64,000 nucleotides of DNA from Kolteria novifilia (GCA_007748055.1 CP036279.1:1364001-1428000), one strand, 5' to 3'; shown: positions 38,243 to 46,674, counted from the first letter of the stretch. Program-made: numbers and translations. Notes: a model not told the origin generated them from the sequence alone.

Positions 38243-38517
38243 TCGTCTTCCTCTGTTCCGGACCCGTTGGCTGCCGAGTTGGTCACTCCCGCATCGCGCC
38301 AGAGCCAAAAGTAGGCGACGAGAGCGATCATCACTTGAACGACGTACCAGAAGATGGCCCAGGTGTAGAGCAGCGGCAGGCCGAGAAAGCTTCTCGGGTG
38401 ATTGACGAGCAGGACGCCAGGTCCCGTTCCCATCACCATGGCGAAGAGAAAGGCGAGTGTGAGAGCAATCGCGAGACCGCGTCGTGATGTGTCCTTCATC
38501 GCATGTCCGTCTTCCAT
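38239..38517 (-). CDS. small membrane partner of the SSS transporter
   Basis: A small protein of about 92 residues with two hydrophobic helices (GLAIALTLAFLFAMVMGTG and YTWAIFWYVVQVMIALVAYF). Such small two-helix proteins often precede SSS symporters and may be a subunit, as in DUF485/DUF3311-type partners. The start at 38517 (MEDGHAMK) is uncertain; 38499 and 38550 are also in frame. The end overlaps the symporter start by 4 nt, which argues for coupled translation. Confidence 0.7.
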   Translation of the reverse strand: MEDGHAMKDTSRRGLAIALTLAFLFAMVMGTGPGVLLVNHPRSFLGLPLLYTWAIFWYVVQVMIALVAYFWLWRDAGVTNSAANGSGTEEDE

Positions 38518-38578
38518 CGCGTTCCCATTGCCGGGCGCCTGACTGGTCAACTCATCACCAAAACAACTCTTGGGTGAA

Positions 38579-38679
38579 ACGCTTGCGTGGGCAGGCCATC
38601 GTCGTCACGCTTGCGTGGGCAGGGCATCGTCGTCACGCTTGCGTGGGCAGGCCATCGTCGTCACGCTTGCGTGGGCATA
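38579..38679. repeat. tandem repeat of a 28-bp unit, about 3.6 copies
   Basis: The unit ACGCTTGCGTGGGCAGGCCA followed by TCGTCGTC starts at 38579, 38607 and 38635, with one base change (G for C) in the second unit; a partial fourth unit (ACGCTTGCGTGGGCA) ends at about 38677. There are no spacers, so it is not a CRISPR array. It lies between the symporter operon part and the isomerase gene, in about 218 nt without a gene. Role unknown. Confidence 0.85.
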
Positions 38680-38735
38680 CGAGAGACGCCCGCGAGAAGA
38701 GGGAATCCTCTACCCATCAGGAGTCGCCAAATAGG

Positions 38736-39686
38736 TCACGTACCCCTCGCGGCCGAACGACGTGGAATCCCCGACTCCTTGAATGCGAGAGCCAAACTTG
38801 TGTAACTCTTCCGCGCCGCCGCGAGCGGGTCATAGCCGGGCTTCGACGAGACCATCCCGCTGACCTCGGAGCAGACATCGCCGCGATAGCCCGCGTCGCG
38901 AAAGCCGCGCAGAAGCGCCACGTAGTCGATCGTGCCCTTCTCCCCAGGGAGGAAAAAGGCGACGCGATTCCCCTCTTTCGCGGCGTCTTTGACCGCGATG
39001 TGCGCGGTGTAGGGAGCCGCTTCGCGAACGGTTTCGAGCAGGGGCATGTCGCGAAACGCATAGTGGCTGTAGTCGTAGCACATCCGCAGCGAGGAGGGAT
39101 TTCCAAGCTGTTCGATCAGCCAGATCGCGTCGGCGGGACGTGACATGGCTCCGCCGCGGTGGGGCTTGATCGCGATGACGACCCCGAGGGAGCGAGCGAG
39201 GTCCGCCCAGGCGCCCAGCCGATCGACAAAGAGACCGCGAACGTCGTTCCAGCGTCCACCGCCGAGCACCGTTTGAATGACTGGTGGCCGTGACGGTGCC
39301 AAGGCCTGCCCCAACCCGGCCGCCAGTCGCAATCGTTCCATCGAGTTCTGGTGGCTCGACTCGCTCTTGCCCGGAAAGACGTGTTCCATGAGGGCGGTCG
39401 GCGTCAGGTTGACGTTGGCGAGCAGGTCGCGAAGCTGCCGACGTTCCGCCGGCGTGAGTCGCGCGCTGTCCGTATCCCAGCCTTCACGCACGGCCAATTC
39501 GACGCCGTCGTAGCCGATCTTGGCCAGCGCGGGGATCACTTCCTTCGTCGGGAGGCTCTTCGTGCCGTAGGTGCTGAAGCTCAGGGTCGCTTCGGGCGCC
39601 TCGCGTTCGGGGGCCCCTCCGTTCAGGTCGCGGGCGAGCAGCGCCGCGCCAACCGCCGAGGAGGCGAGAAAATCTCGTCGTCTCAT
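38736..39686 (-). CDS. exported sugar phosphate isomerase/epimerase-like protein
   Basis: A 316-residue xylose isomerase-like TIM barrel of the sugar isomerase/epimerase (AP endonuclease 2) group. The N-terminus MRRRDFLASSAVGAALLA is a Tat-type signal, so it probably works outside the cytoplasm. Barrel motifs: KIGYDGVELAVREGWDT, VIAIKPHRGG, RMCYDYSHYAF, YTAHIAVKDA, YRGDVCSEVSG, containing the expected E/D/H metal ligands. The ATG at 39686 overlaps the stop of the DJ-1 gene (ATGA), giving a coupled pair. The true substrate is unknown; the regulon suggests a carbohydrate. Confidence 0.82.
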   Translation of the reverse strand: MRRRDFLASSAVGAALLARDLNGGAPEREAPEATLSFSTYGTKSLPTKEVIPALAKIGYDGVELAVREGWDTDSARLTPAERRQLRDLLANVNLTPTALMEHVFPGKSESSHQNSMERLRLAAGLGQALAPSRPPVIQTVLGGGRWNDVRGLFVDRLGAWADLARSLGVVIAIKPHRGGAMSRPADAIWLIEQLGNPSSLRMCYDYSHYAFRDMPLLETVREAAPYTAHIAVKDAAKEGNRVAFFLPGEKGTIDYVALLRGFRDAGYRGDVCSEVSGMVSSKPGYDPLAAARKSYTSLALAFKESGIPRRSAARGT

Positions 39687-40300
39687 TCCGCCGCCTCCTC
39701 GAACTCGGAGTCCCGGACCGCACCGTTGCCGTTGGTGGTGGCTCGTCGGAGCAGCTCGACGAAGGGAGGGAACTGCTCCGAGTAGTCGTGCCAGGTTCTT
39801 GACGAGACGAGGTTGCCGTCGACGACCACCGGCTGATCGACGTAGACGCCTCCGAACTGGGTGACATCGAGGCGGCACTTCGCGACGGTGGTGGCCTTTC
39901 GACCTTCGAGGCAGCCGGCGGCGGCGAGAATTTCGATGCCGTGGCAGGTCACGCCGACCGGTTTGCCGGCGTCGACGAAGTGCCGGGTGATCCGTAGGAG
40001 GTCTTCGTCGTAGCGGAGGTACTCGGGGGCACGTCCTCCGGAGAGGAAGAGGCCAATGTATTCCCGGGGGTCGACGTCCTGGAGGGCGACGGTCGCCGCG
40101 ATGTGGTAGGAGGGTTGCTCTCGGGTGATGTCCCAAGGAATCGCCGTCGATGGAGGAATCTCGTGCATGACGCCGTGGTAGCGTCTCGCCTCGGGAGCGG
40201 TGACGACTACGCGAAAGTCGTCTTCGGGAAGACGTAGACACGGATAGAGCGTGTCCATCATCTCGGTCCCGTCGCCGATCGGAAGGAGAACTTGGTTCAT
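39683..40300 (-). CDS. DJ-1/PfpI family protein
   Basis: A protein of about 205 residues with the DJ-1/PfpI (class I glutamine amidotransferase-like) fold. The nucleophile elbow is VTCHGIEIL near residue 117, with the CHG variant, and the Glu-containing stretch is VALQDVDPREYIGLFLSGGR. Members act as proteases, chaperones, glyoxalases or hydratases; which applies here cannot be read from the sequence. The ATG at 40300 follows AAAGGA; the ATG at 40321 is also possible. It sits between the LacI regulator and the isomerase, probably in one transcript. Confidence 0.8.
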   Translation of the reverse strand: MNQVLLPIGDGTEMMDTLYPCLRLPEDDFRVVVTAPEARRYHGVMHEIPPSTAIPWDITREQPSYHIAATVALQDVDPREYIGLFLSGGRAPEYLRYDEDLLRITRHFVDAGKPVGVTCHGIEILAAAGCLEGRKATTVAKCRLDVTQFGGVYVDQPVVVDGNLVSSRTWHDYSEQFPPFVELLRRATTNGNGAVRDSEFEEAAE

Positions 40301-40383
40301 CTCGAGCAGATCCTTTCTCATTTGTTCGCCTGTTCCCGGACCGAGCCGAATGGAGCTGGAAACGGCATTGTCAAATCCCGCGG

Positions 40384-41454
40384 CTACGTTCGTCTCGCGA
40401 CCGAATTGCCTTCGACGAGCGTTGGTTCGACCAAGAGCTGTACCTCACCCGGAGCCCCTGGATCGCTCATCCGGAAGGCGAGTTGGTGGACCGCCAAGCG
40501 GCCGATCCGCTCGGCATGCACGTCGAAGGTGGTCAGTCGCGGATGCAGACCCGCGATCCAGGCGGTGTCGTTGTTCGCGGAGATTACGCTGATGTCGCGT
40601 CCCACGACGAGGTCGCGGGCGGCAAGTGCCCGATAGGTAAGCGTGGCCACGCTGTCGGCGGCGGCGAGCAGCCCCGTCGGTCGGACGCGGCTTCGGAGCA
40701 TCTGGTCGACCAATCGCTCCACCGCGTCGACGTCGGTCGGTGGGCGAAGCGGTAGACTCCATCCCCCCGGAGGGTCCTCGCAGAAACGCTCGACCCTGAC
40801 GCCAGCCCGCGCCGCGGCGGCGAGAAAGCCAGTCTCTCGCTGGCGAAACTGGAGATGATCGGGCTTCGGGTTGACGAACCCAAGTCGCGTGTGCCCACGT
40901 TCGATGAGATACTCGGCCGCTCGTGTGCCGACCGCCACCGAGTCCGACATCACGACGTCTCCCCAGCAGTCCTGGGGTTTTCCCACGATCCACACCGTCG
41001 CGGTCTGACGCAAGCGGTCGAGGAGGGCCGAACGAGCGGTGGCGATCCGGTTCCCTTGAAGGGCTCCCATGAGTACGACGCCGTCGAGGCTCTGGCGTTC
41101 CAAGCTCGACGCGTGTTGTTCCAAATCGGGGACGTGGCACAGGAGGACGTTGGCGCCGGCTTGCGAGAGAGCCGCTTCCGCCCCGTTGAGCGCCAGGGCC
41201 ACCGTTGGCAGGGACAAGAGGGAACGGTCCATGCCAAGGGTGACCAGACCCACGCTCCTGCCACATAGCGTCTGTTGAGCCAGCGCAACGGTCGATTTGG
41301 CGCCGTCACGTCCGCGATAGTTCATTCGTGTGGCGATCCCACGGATGAGCGAAGCGCGATCGGTGCTGATCACGGGATCGCCCTTGAGGACGCGACTGAC
41401 CGTACTGATCGAGACGTCGGCAGCCTCGGCGATGTCGCGGAGCGTGACTTTCAT
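40384..41454 (-). CDS. LacI-type transcription regulator 1
   Basis: A 356-residue LacI/GalR regulator. The N-terminal helix-turn-helix and hinge are clear (VTLRDIAEAADVSISTVSRV, LKGDPVIS), followed by a periplasmic-binding-protein-like sugar domain (SVGLVTLGMDRSLLSLPTVA, SLDGVVLMGALQGNR, LAADSVATLTYRAL). The start at 41454 is a clear ATG. It shares the unusual segment TLGMDRSL(L/V)SLP with the second LacI in this window, so the two are paralogues. It is divergent from the lipoprotein/DUF1559 operon and heads the minus-strand DJ-1, isomerase and symporter genes. TGCAA half-sites in the shared upstream gap are the likely targets. Confidence 0.88.
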   Translation of the reverse strand: MKVTLRDIAEAADVSISTVSRVLKGDPVISTDRASLIRGIATRMNYRGRDGAKSTVALAQQTLCGRSVGLVTLGMDRSLLSLPTVALALNGAEAALSQAGANVLLCHVPDLEQHASSLERQSLDGVVLMGALQGNRIATARSALLDRLRQTATVWIVGKPQDCWGDVVMSDSVAVGTRAAEYLIERGHTRLGFVNPKPDHLQFRQRETGFLAAAARAGVRVERFCEDPPGGWSLPLRPPTDVDAVERLVDQMLRSRVRPTGLLAAADSVATLTYRALAARDLVVGRDISVISANNDTAWIAGLHPRLTTFDVHAERIGRLAVHQLAFRMSDPGAPGEVQLLVEPTLVEGNSVARRT

Positions 41455-41500
41455 GACGACGATTCCTTTTCCCCATGTCTAGCAAACCGGGGCCTCGCTA

Positions 41501-41559
41501 TGCAACTGTATCGTGCAAATTTCACGAATATTGCATTTATTATTTGCAGAGCCGTTGCA
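41501..41559. promoter_or_regulatory. cluster of TGCAA half-sites in divergent promoter
   Basis: Between LacI 1 and the lipoprotein gene the sequence has TGCAA at 41501 and TGCAAAT at 41514 on the plus strand, and their inverted forms TTGCA at 41531-41535, TTTGCA at 41543-41548 and TTGCA at 41555-41559. TCGTG and CACGA flank the site at 41511-41527. This resembles LacI-family operator half-sites and matches the palindrome upstream of the second LacI. Confidence 0.5.
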
Positions 41560-41604
41560 TCCGTTTTAGACTCGCGACCATCACATCCTTACTGGGGCAC
41601 CAAC

Positions 41605-42051
41605 ATGATCGACATGAGCCGGATTGGGCGAGACATTCTGGTTATCCTTGGCTGTTCGCTGCTGGGCGCTTGCGGCGGCCTGTCCGGACCGCCGCGTTGC
41701 GCGGTCTCGGGCGAAGTCACGGTGGACGGGGCACCCGTCGAACAAGGGGCGATCACCTTCGTTCCTCATCAAGGAACCAGTGGTCCCGTCGCGGGCGGAG
41801 CGATCGTCGAGGGGCGTTTCGCCATCTCCGAACGAAAGGGGCCTTTGCCTGGAAAATACCTGGTCAGGATACGGGGTAGCAAGAAGACGGGCCGTCTGAT
41901 CGACGTCCCTCCCGACAGTGTCAATCCTGACGGCGAGCAAGTCGAGGAAATCATCGAGATCGTTCCCACGCGATACAACGAGGCGTCCGATCTGGTCCGG
42001 GAACTCGTTCCCGGAGACAACCGGATCGCGTTTGAGCTGAGCTCTTCGTGA
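41605..42051 (+). CDS. small carboxypeptidase-regulatory-like lipoprotein upstream of DUF1559 genes
   Basis: A 148-residue predicted lipoprotein with signal peptide and lipobox SLLGACGG, followed by one beta domain (CAVSGEVTVDGAPVEQGAIT, EGRFAISERKGPLPGKYLVR, VPTRYNEASDLVRELVPGDN). The same layout and end motif (VP.RYNEAS) appear in the lipoprotein at 58405. The ATG at 41605 begins the lipoprotein signal; the frame stays open further upstream without a plausible start. It opens the operon of three DUF1559 genes and is divergent from LacI 1. Confidence 0.8.
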   Translation: MIDMSRIGRDILVILGCSLLGACGGLSGPPRCAVSGEVTVDGAPVEQGAITFVPHQGTSGPVAGGAIVEGRFAISERKGPLPGKYLVRIRGSKKTGRLIDVPPDSVNPDGEQVEEIIEIVPTRYNEASDLVRELVPGDNRIAFELSSS

Positions 42052-42128
42052 CGTCGTGCCGGGGCCGGCGCCGCGTCTGGGGTTCGGGGTGGATCGCGTC
42101 GCCGATTGGGTGAATTGGGTGAAGGAGT

Positions 42129-42152
42129 GTGCAAAAGTACGCAAAGTTGCAC
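42129..42152. promoter_or_regulatory. TGCAAAAGT-type operator before the DUF1559 genes
   Basis: GTGCAA at 42129-42134 and TTGCAC at 42147-42152 are a perfect inverted repeat, and TGCAAAAGTACGCA at 42130-42143 differs by only two bases from the perfect palindrome TGCAAAAGTTTGCA at 46562-46575. It lies just upstream of the first DUF1559 gene. Confidence 0.5.
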
Positions 42153-42174
42153 GGGATGGAAGGGGAACTGAGTC

Positions 42175-43158
42175 GTGAATAGACCGAAGTGTCGTCCGTC
42201 TGGCTTCACGCTCGTGGAGCTGCTTGTCGTCATCGCCATCATTGGAGTCTTGGTCGCGCTGCTGTTGCCGGCGATTCAGCAGGCGCGGGAAGCGGCGCGA
42301 CGAGCGCAGTGTACGAACAACCTTCGCCAGATCGGCTTGGCGATGCTCAACTACGCGGAGGCGAATGGGACGCTTCCCTTCGGCAGCCGCCTCATGGGGA
42401 GTCTGACCAGCCCCAACTCGGGCAATCCGACGCACCCGGTCTCCGGCAGCGGCTGGGTGAACGACATGGGCTGGTACTCCGGCATCCTTCCATTCATGGA
42501 TCAACAACAGCTCTACGACCTGGTCGACTTCGACATCAGTTGGGCGGGGCATTCGTCCGGATCGCACAGAAACGAGCAAGCTCGGCGAACCCGGGTCGGC
42601 GTCATGGGGTGTCCCTCCGATCAAATGATTCAGCAAGCGTGGACATCCCGGGAGTACGCCTATTGGGCGGGGAACTACGCCATCAACTTCGGCAACACCG
42701 ACTACGGTCAGCAAGCAAAAGCGGGGACAGCGTTCTTCGGGGCGCCTTTCCGGCAAGGCTCGACGGTGGCGTTGAAGGAGGTGACCGATGGTCTGTCGAA
42801 GACCCTCCTGGCCGGTGAGGTGATCAACGCCGGAGGGCTCTACGGCGACTTCTCGCGAACGACCGGATCGCAGGGCTTCACCGCGTGGATCACGCCCAAC
42901 TCGACGACTTGCGACGAGGTCACGAGACTCGCTCCAACGACCGCCGAACAGCAACGGGCCGGCTTGTGCACGACCCTTCTCAACTCCGGTTGGACCGCCG
43001 TTCAGAATCAGTTCTACGGATCGCGCAGCAAGCATCTTGGCGGCGTCAACTCGGTGATGTGCGACGGCTCGGTTCGCTTCACCGGAGACGGCATCGATCT
43101 CGGCGTGTGGCGATCGTTGAGCACCACGCAGGGCGGAGAGATTACTAGCGGATTGTGA
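42175..43158 (+). CDS. DUF1559 pilin-like protein, tandem copy 1
   Basis: A 327-residue DUF1559 protein. The prepilin-like start ([20 protein letters not shown]) and helix ([17 protein letters not shown]) are followed by a globular part with NYAEANGTLPFGSR, GCPSDQMIQQ and GNYAINFGNTDYGQQ. The H-X9-DG motif is HLGGVNSVMCDGSVRF near the end. It starts with GTG at 42175 after GGAAGGGGA. It is the first of three similar genes in tandem; the set is probably regulated by the LacI protein next door. Confidence 0.87.
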   Translation: MNRPKCRPSGFTLVELLVVIAIIGVLVALLLPAIQQAREAARRAQCTNNLRQIGLAMLNYAEANGTLPFGSRLMGSLTSPNSGNPTHPVSGSGWVNDMGWYSGILPFMDQQQLYDLVDFDISWAGHSSGSHRNEQARRTRVGVMGCPSDQMIQQAWTSREYAYWAGNYAINFGNTDYGQQAKAGTAFFGAPFRQGSTVALKEVTDGLSKTLLAGEVINAGGLYGDFSRTTGSQGFTAWITPNSTTCDEVTRLAPTTAEQQRAGLCTTLLNSGWTAVQNQFYGSRSKHLGGVNSVMCDGSVRFTGDGIDLGVWRSLSTTQGGEITSGL

Positions 43159-43191
43159 TTGAGGGTGAACGAACAGCTCAAGGGGAGTCCC

Positions 43192-44181
43192 ATGCATCGT
43201 ACCGATCGCGCATGCCGCCGACGTCATGCCTTCACTCTGGTCGAACTCCTGGTCGTCATCGCCATCATCGGGGTTCTGGTCGCGCTGCTCTTGCCCGCCG
43301 TGCAGCAGGCGCGCGAGGCGGCGCGGCGAGCGATGTGCACCAACAAGCTACGTCAGATCGGTCTGGGAATGATCAACTACAGCGAGGCCCACGGCGTGTT
43401 TCCCTTCGGCAGCCGTATCAAAGGGGGCGGGAACTCCAACACGCCGTCGCATCCCGCGGGTGGTTCCTGGGTCGACGATCAGAGTTGGTATCAGCCGATA
43501 CTGCCCTACGTCGACGCCGCGTCGATTGCCGAGATGATCGACCAGGAACTTAGTTGGGGAAACAACACGCACGCCACCGGGACCAACGAGGAGGCGCGTC
43601 GCGCGAAGGTCAACCTCTTCGGCTGCCCCTCGGACGGGATGACCCAGGCGAGCTGGGACGACTCGCGTTTCGCTCGTTGGAAGGGGAACTACGTCGTGAA
43701 TTTCGGCAATACCGACTACGGACAGAAGACCAAGACGGGCGTCACGTTTCAGGGGGCTCCCTTCCGGCAAGGGATTAACGTCAGCCCTTCGTCGATCTCG
43801 GACGGCTTCTCCAAGACCTTGTTCGTCTCCGAATGCATCAACGTCGGCGGGCCCTCAGCACGCTATGGGGAGTTCACTCGTTCCCAGGGCGGTCAGATGT
43901 TCACGAGTTGGCTTACGCCGAACGCGAGCGCATGCGACGAGATGACCCGATCGATCCCGACGGCGGCGGAACAAAGGAGCGCTGGGCTGTGTACGCAAAT
44001 GCTCGCCGCCAACTGGACGAGGGTGCAGGATCAAGTCTTCGCCGCCCGCTCCAAGCACACCGGTGGCGTCAATGCGTCCCTTTGCGACGGGTCGGTCAGC
44101 TTCTTCAGCGATGGAATCGACTCGCGCGTGTGGCGATCGTTGAGTACCACACAGGGGCAAGAGGTCACGGGCGGCCTGTGA
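43192..44181 (+). CDS. DUF1559 pilin-like protein, tandem copy 2
   Basis: A second DUF1559 protein (about 329 residues), close to its neighbours: [71 protein letters not shown], and HTGGVNASLCDGSVSFFSDG. The start is the ATG at 43192 (MHRTD) with AAGGGGAG about 9 nt upstream. The gap to copy 1 is 33 nt. Together the three copies look like a recent local duplication series; copies 2 and 3 are most similar. Confidence 0.87.
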   Translation: MHRTDRACRRRHAFTLVELLVVIAIIGVLVALLLPAVQQAREAARRAMCTNKLRQIGLGMINYSEAHGVFPFGSRIKGGGNSNTPSHPAGGSWVDDQSWYQPILPYVDAASIAEMIDQELSWGNNTHATGTNEEARRAKVNLFGCPSDGMTQASWDDSRFARWKGNYVVNFGNTDYGQKTKTGVTFQGAPFRQGINVSPSSISDGFSKTLFVSECINVGGPSARYGEFTRSQGGQMFTSWLTPNASACDEMTRSIPTAAEQRSAGLCTQMLAANWTRVQDQVFAARSKHTGGVNASLCDGSVSFFSDGIDSRVWRSLSTTQGQEVTGGL

Positions 44182-44276
44182 TCGGAAGCGAGCCGGTCGC
44201 GTCGTGTCGTCCGCCCACGCGGGAAGGTCTCTCGTTGCACGTCGGTGGTCACCATCCGGGAACGAAGGGAGGGGAA

Positions 44277-45251
44277 ATGTCAGCCGTCGATCCCGTCTAT
44301 CGTCATCGCCAAGGCTTCACCTTGGTGGAGCTTCTCGTCGTCATCGCCATCATCGGCGTGTTGGTCGCCCTCCTCCTGCCCGCGGTGCAGCAGGCGCGGG
44401 AAGCGGCGCGACGAGCGTTGTGCACGAACAAGCTTCGCCAGATCAGCCTGGCCATGATCAACTACAGCGAGGCTCACGGCCTGCTCCCGTTCGGAAGTCG
44501 CATCAAGGGAGGTGGCAACTCGAACACCCCGACGCATCCCGCGGGCGGGAACTGGGTCAATGACCAGAGTTGGTACCAGCCGATCCTACCCTATGTCGAC
44601 GGCGTGAGTCTCTTCGACATGATCGACCCGGACGTTTGCTGGATCAATACGGGTTCGAACGTCAACGAGGGGGCGCGGCGGATCAAGCTCGGCCTCTTCG
44701 GCTGCCCCACCGACAGCATGACTCAGCAGAGTTGGAGCAATGCGCTGACGGCTCGTTGGAAGGGCAACTACGTCGTCAACTTCGGCAACACCGACTATGG
44801 GCAGCAGACCAAGAGTGGTGTTTCCTTTCGAGGAGCGCCCTTTCGTCAAGGGGTCAACGTGCGGCCCAGTGAGTTGAGTGACGGGCTTTCGAAAACGTTG
44901 ATGGTTTCGGAGTGCATCAATGCCGGCTCGTTTTACGGGGAGTTCACGCAGTCGATGGGAGGGCAAGCATTCACGACGTGGCTCACGCCGAATGCCTCCG
45001 CGTGTGACGAGATGACCCGAGCGGTGCCGACGGCGAGCGAGCAACGAAGCGCCGGGCTCTGCACGACACTACTCAACAGCGGTTGGGCGAGAGTGCAACA
45101 GCAGGCCGTCGCCGCGCGATCGAGGCACGCGGGGGGCGTGAACGCCTCTCTTTGCGATGGAGCGGTTCGCTTCGTCAGCGACGGCATCGATGTGGGACTA
45201 TGGCGGGCGATGAGCACCGCTCGGGGAAACGAAGTCGCTCAGCATCCCTGA
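44277..45251 (+). CDS. DUF1559 pilin-like protein, tandem copy 3
   Basis: A third DUF1559 protein (324 residues) with [55 protein letters not shown] and HAGGVNASLCDGAVRFVSDG. The start is the ATG at 44277, right after a GGAGGGGAA ribosome binding site; an earlier in-frame reading from 43833 overlaps copy 2 and is not used. It converges with the second LacI gene. The differences from copy 2 lie mainly in the variable middle of the protein. Confidence 0.87.
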   Translation: MSAVDPVYRHRQGFTLVELLVVIAIIGVLVALLLPAVQQAREAARRALCTNKLRQISLAMINYSEAHGLLPFGSRIKGGGNSNTPTHPAGGNWVNDQSWYQPILPYVDGVSLFDMIDPDVCWINTGSNVNEGARRIKLGLFGCPTDSMTQQSWSNALTARWKGNYVVNFGNTDYGQQTKSGVSFRGAPFRQGVNVRPSELSDGLSKTLMVSECINAGSFYGEFTQSMGGQAFTTWLTPNASACDEMTRAVPTASEQRSAGLCTTLLNSGWARVQQQAVAARSRHAGGVNASLCDGAVRFVSDGIDVGLWRAMSTARGNEVAQHP

Positions 45252-45283
45252 TGCACATCGAGACGCTCGGTCGACTCCGAGAG

Positions 45284-46390
45284 CTACTTGCCCTTGGTGG
45301 CGAGCGTCCTGACCGAGTCACGTTCGACGAGCTTTGGCTCGAGGCCGATCACGCTATCGGGAGGTGTCGCCGTCATCGAGAGAAGGCGGGCCATCTGGTC
45401 GACGGCCGCCCGTCCGATCTCGTAGGGCTGAATGTCGAAGGTCGTCAGCGCGGGATGGAGTCCCGCGATGAGGGCGTCATCGTTGTTGCCAGAGATCATA
45501 CTGATGTCCCGGCCAATACGAATGTCTCGCTTGCTCAGCGCGCCGTATGCGACCGCGGCCACCGAGTCCGACGCCGCGAAGAGGGCTGTCGGGCGCGGAT
45601 TCGCTTCCAGCAACTGATCGACGAGCAACTGAACCGACTCCGACGTCTGCGGCGGCTTTAGCGGAATCGTCCAGCCTTCGGGCGGCGCCGAGGCGTAGCG
45701 CTCGACGCGAAGGCCCCGACGTAGTCCTTGCGCGATGAAGCCGTTCTCGCGATGCATCATCAGCACATGGTCGGGCTTGGGATTGAGAAAGGCGACATGG
45801 CGATGGCCGTGGTCCGCCAGGTAGTCGGCGGCCAGCGTGCCGACCAGCATGTCGTTGGCGCCGACGGTGTCGCCGTCGCAACCTTCCGGTCGGCCGAGAA
45901 GCCAGACATGGGGGATCGTGAAGAGCTTCCTCACCCAGGGATTGGCGCACTGCGCGACGGCGGGGCCTTGCATGGCGCCTAGGAGAAAAGCGCCGTCGAG
46001 TTCGAGACCACGATGGGACGCGGGAACGTTGCTCAAGTCGGGCACGTTGAGCAATTGGAGCTGCGCCCCGGCCGACGAGAGTGCCTCCTCGGTGCCGTTG
46101 ATCGATGCGCCGATGACGGGAAGGGAGACCAGCGAGCGATCCATGCCGAGCGTGACGACCGCCAACCGTTTCCCCGCCAGCGGCGAGTGCGCCGTCTTCT
46201 GCTCCGCGGGTTTGCGGCGCCGCAGGGGACGGTAGTTGAGGCTCGAGGCGGCGTCACGCACGCGAGCGGCACTGTCCTCGCTGATGACCGGGTCGCCCCG
46301 AAGGGCGCGGCTCGCGGTGCTGACGGAGACATTCGCCGCGTCCGCAACGGTCTGCAATGTAACGGGGTCTGCCAAGCTGTTGTCCGCCAA
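45284..46390 (-). CDS. LacI-type transcription regulator 2
   Basis: A 368-residue LacI/GalR regulator, paralogous to the one at 40384. The HTH is VTLQTVADAANVSVSTASRA with LRGDPVIS, and the sugar domain has KRLAVVTLGMDRSLVSLPVI, HRGLELDGAFLLGAMQGPA and LFAASDSVAAVAYGAL. No ATG is near the start: a TTG at 46390 gives this reading, and a TTG at 46375 with GGCGGA upstream is equally plausible. It is divergent from the DUF1549/DUF1553 module at 46675, whose promoter contains a perfect TGCAAA palindrome. Confidence 0.87.
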   Translation of the reverse strand: MADNSLADPVTLQTVADAANVSVSTASRALRGDPVISEDSAARVRDAASSLNYRPLRRRKPAEQKTAHSPLAGKRLAVVTLGMDRSLVSLPVIGASINGTEEALSSAGAQLQLLNVPDLSNVPASHRGLELDGAFLLGAMQGPAVAQCANPWVRKLFTIPHVWLLGRPEGCDGDTVGANDMLVGTLAADYLADHGHRHVAFLNPKPDHVLMMHRENGFIAQGLRRGLRVERYASAPPEGWTIPLKPPQTSESVQLLVDQLLEANPRPTALFAASDSVAAVAYGALSKRDIRIGRDISMISGNNDDALIAGLHPALTTFDIQPYEIGRAAVDQMARLLSMTATPPDSVIGLEPKLVERDSVRTLATKGK

Positions 46391-46561
46391 GGGGAAGTGG
46401 GCTTTGCGATTACGGCACGGTGATTTGCTGGTCGCCTGGTCTTATTTGCATCAGGAAGGCGGCAAATTCCAAGTAAGTATGCCGCTCGGCCTGCTGAACG
46501 TCAAGTGGCGGACTCCTCGTCCAAGAGGAGTAGTTTCAACGTGGCGCACGCCAAACCGTTG

Positions 46562-46603
46562 TGCAAAAGTTTGCAAATAATTTTATTTGCACTTAGGTTT
46601 TGC
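46562..46603. promoter_or_regulatory. perfect TGCAAA palindrome, LacI-type operator
   Basis: TGCAAAAGTTTGCA at 46562-46575 has perfect 6-bp arms with a 2-nt centre, the size and form of LacI/GalR operators. TTTGCA follows again at 46586-46591 and 46598-46603. The sites lie in the gap between LacI 2 and the divergent DUF1549/DUF1553 gene and are the best candidates for LacI 2 binding. TTATTTGCA is also present at 46443-46451. Confidence 0.6.
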
Positions 46604-46674
46604 ATTGAGGGGACGGTTGCTCTACGATGATCCGCAATCGAGGGAACTCTGCTGGGCATGTTGGGGAGTGACTG

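Noticed and set aside
38579-38679. Possible CRISPR array at the 28-bp repeats
   Set aside because: The units are directly joined without spacers and no cas genes are near, so it is a plain tandem repeat.
41581-43227. Long minus-strand open frame opposite the lipoprotein and first DUF1559 gene
   Set aside because: It has no recognisable domain and is Arg-rich in the way of antisense frames in GC-rich genes; the plus-strand genes explain the region.
46512-46531. Hairpin ACTCCTC/GAGGAGT as a riboswitch or terminator
   Set aside because: It is a short 7-bp stem without T-run or conserved core; the TGCAAA sites explain the region better.
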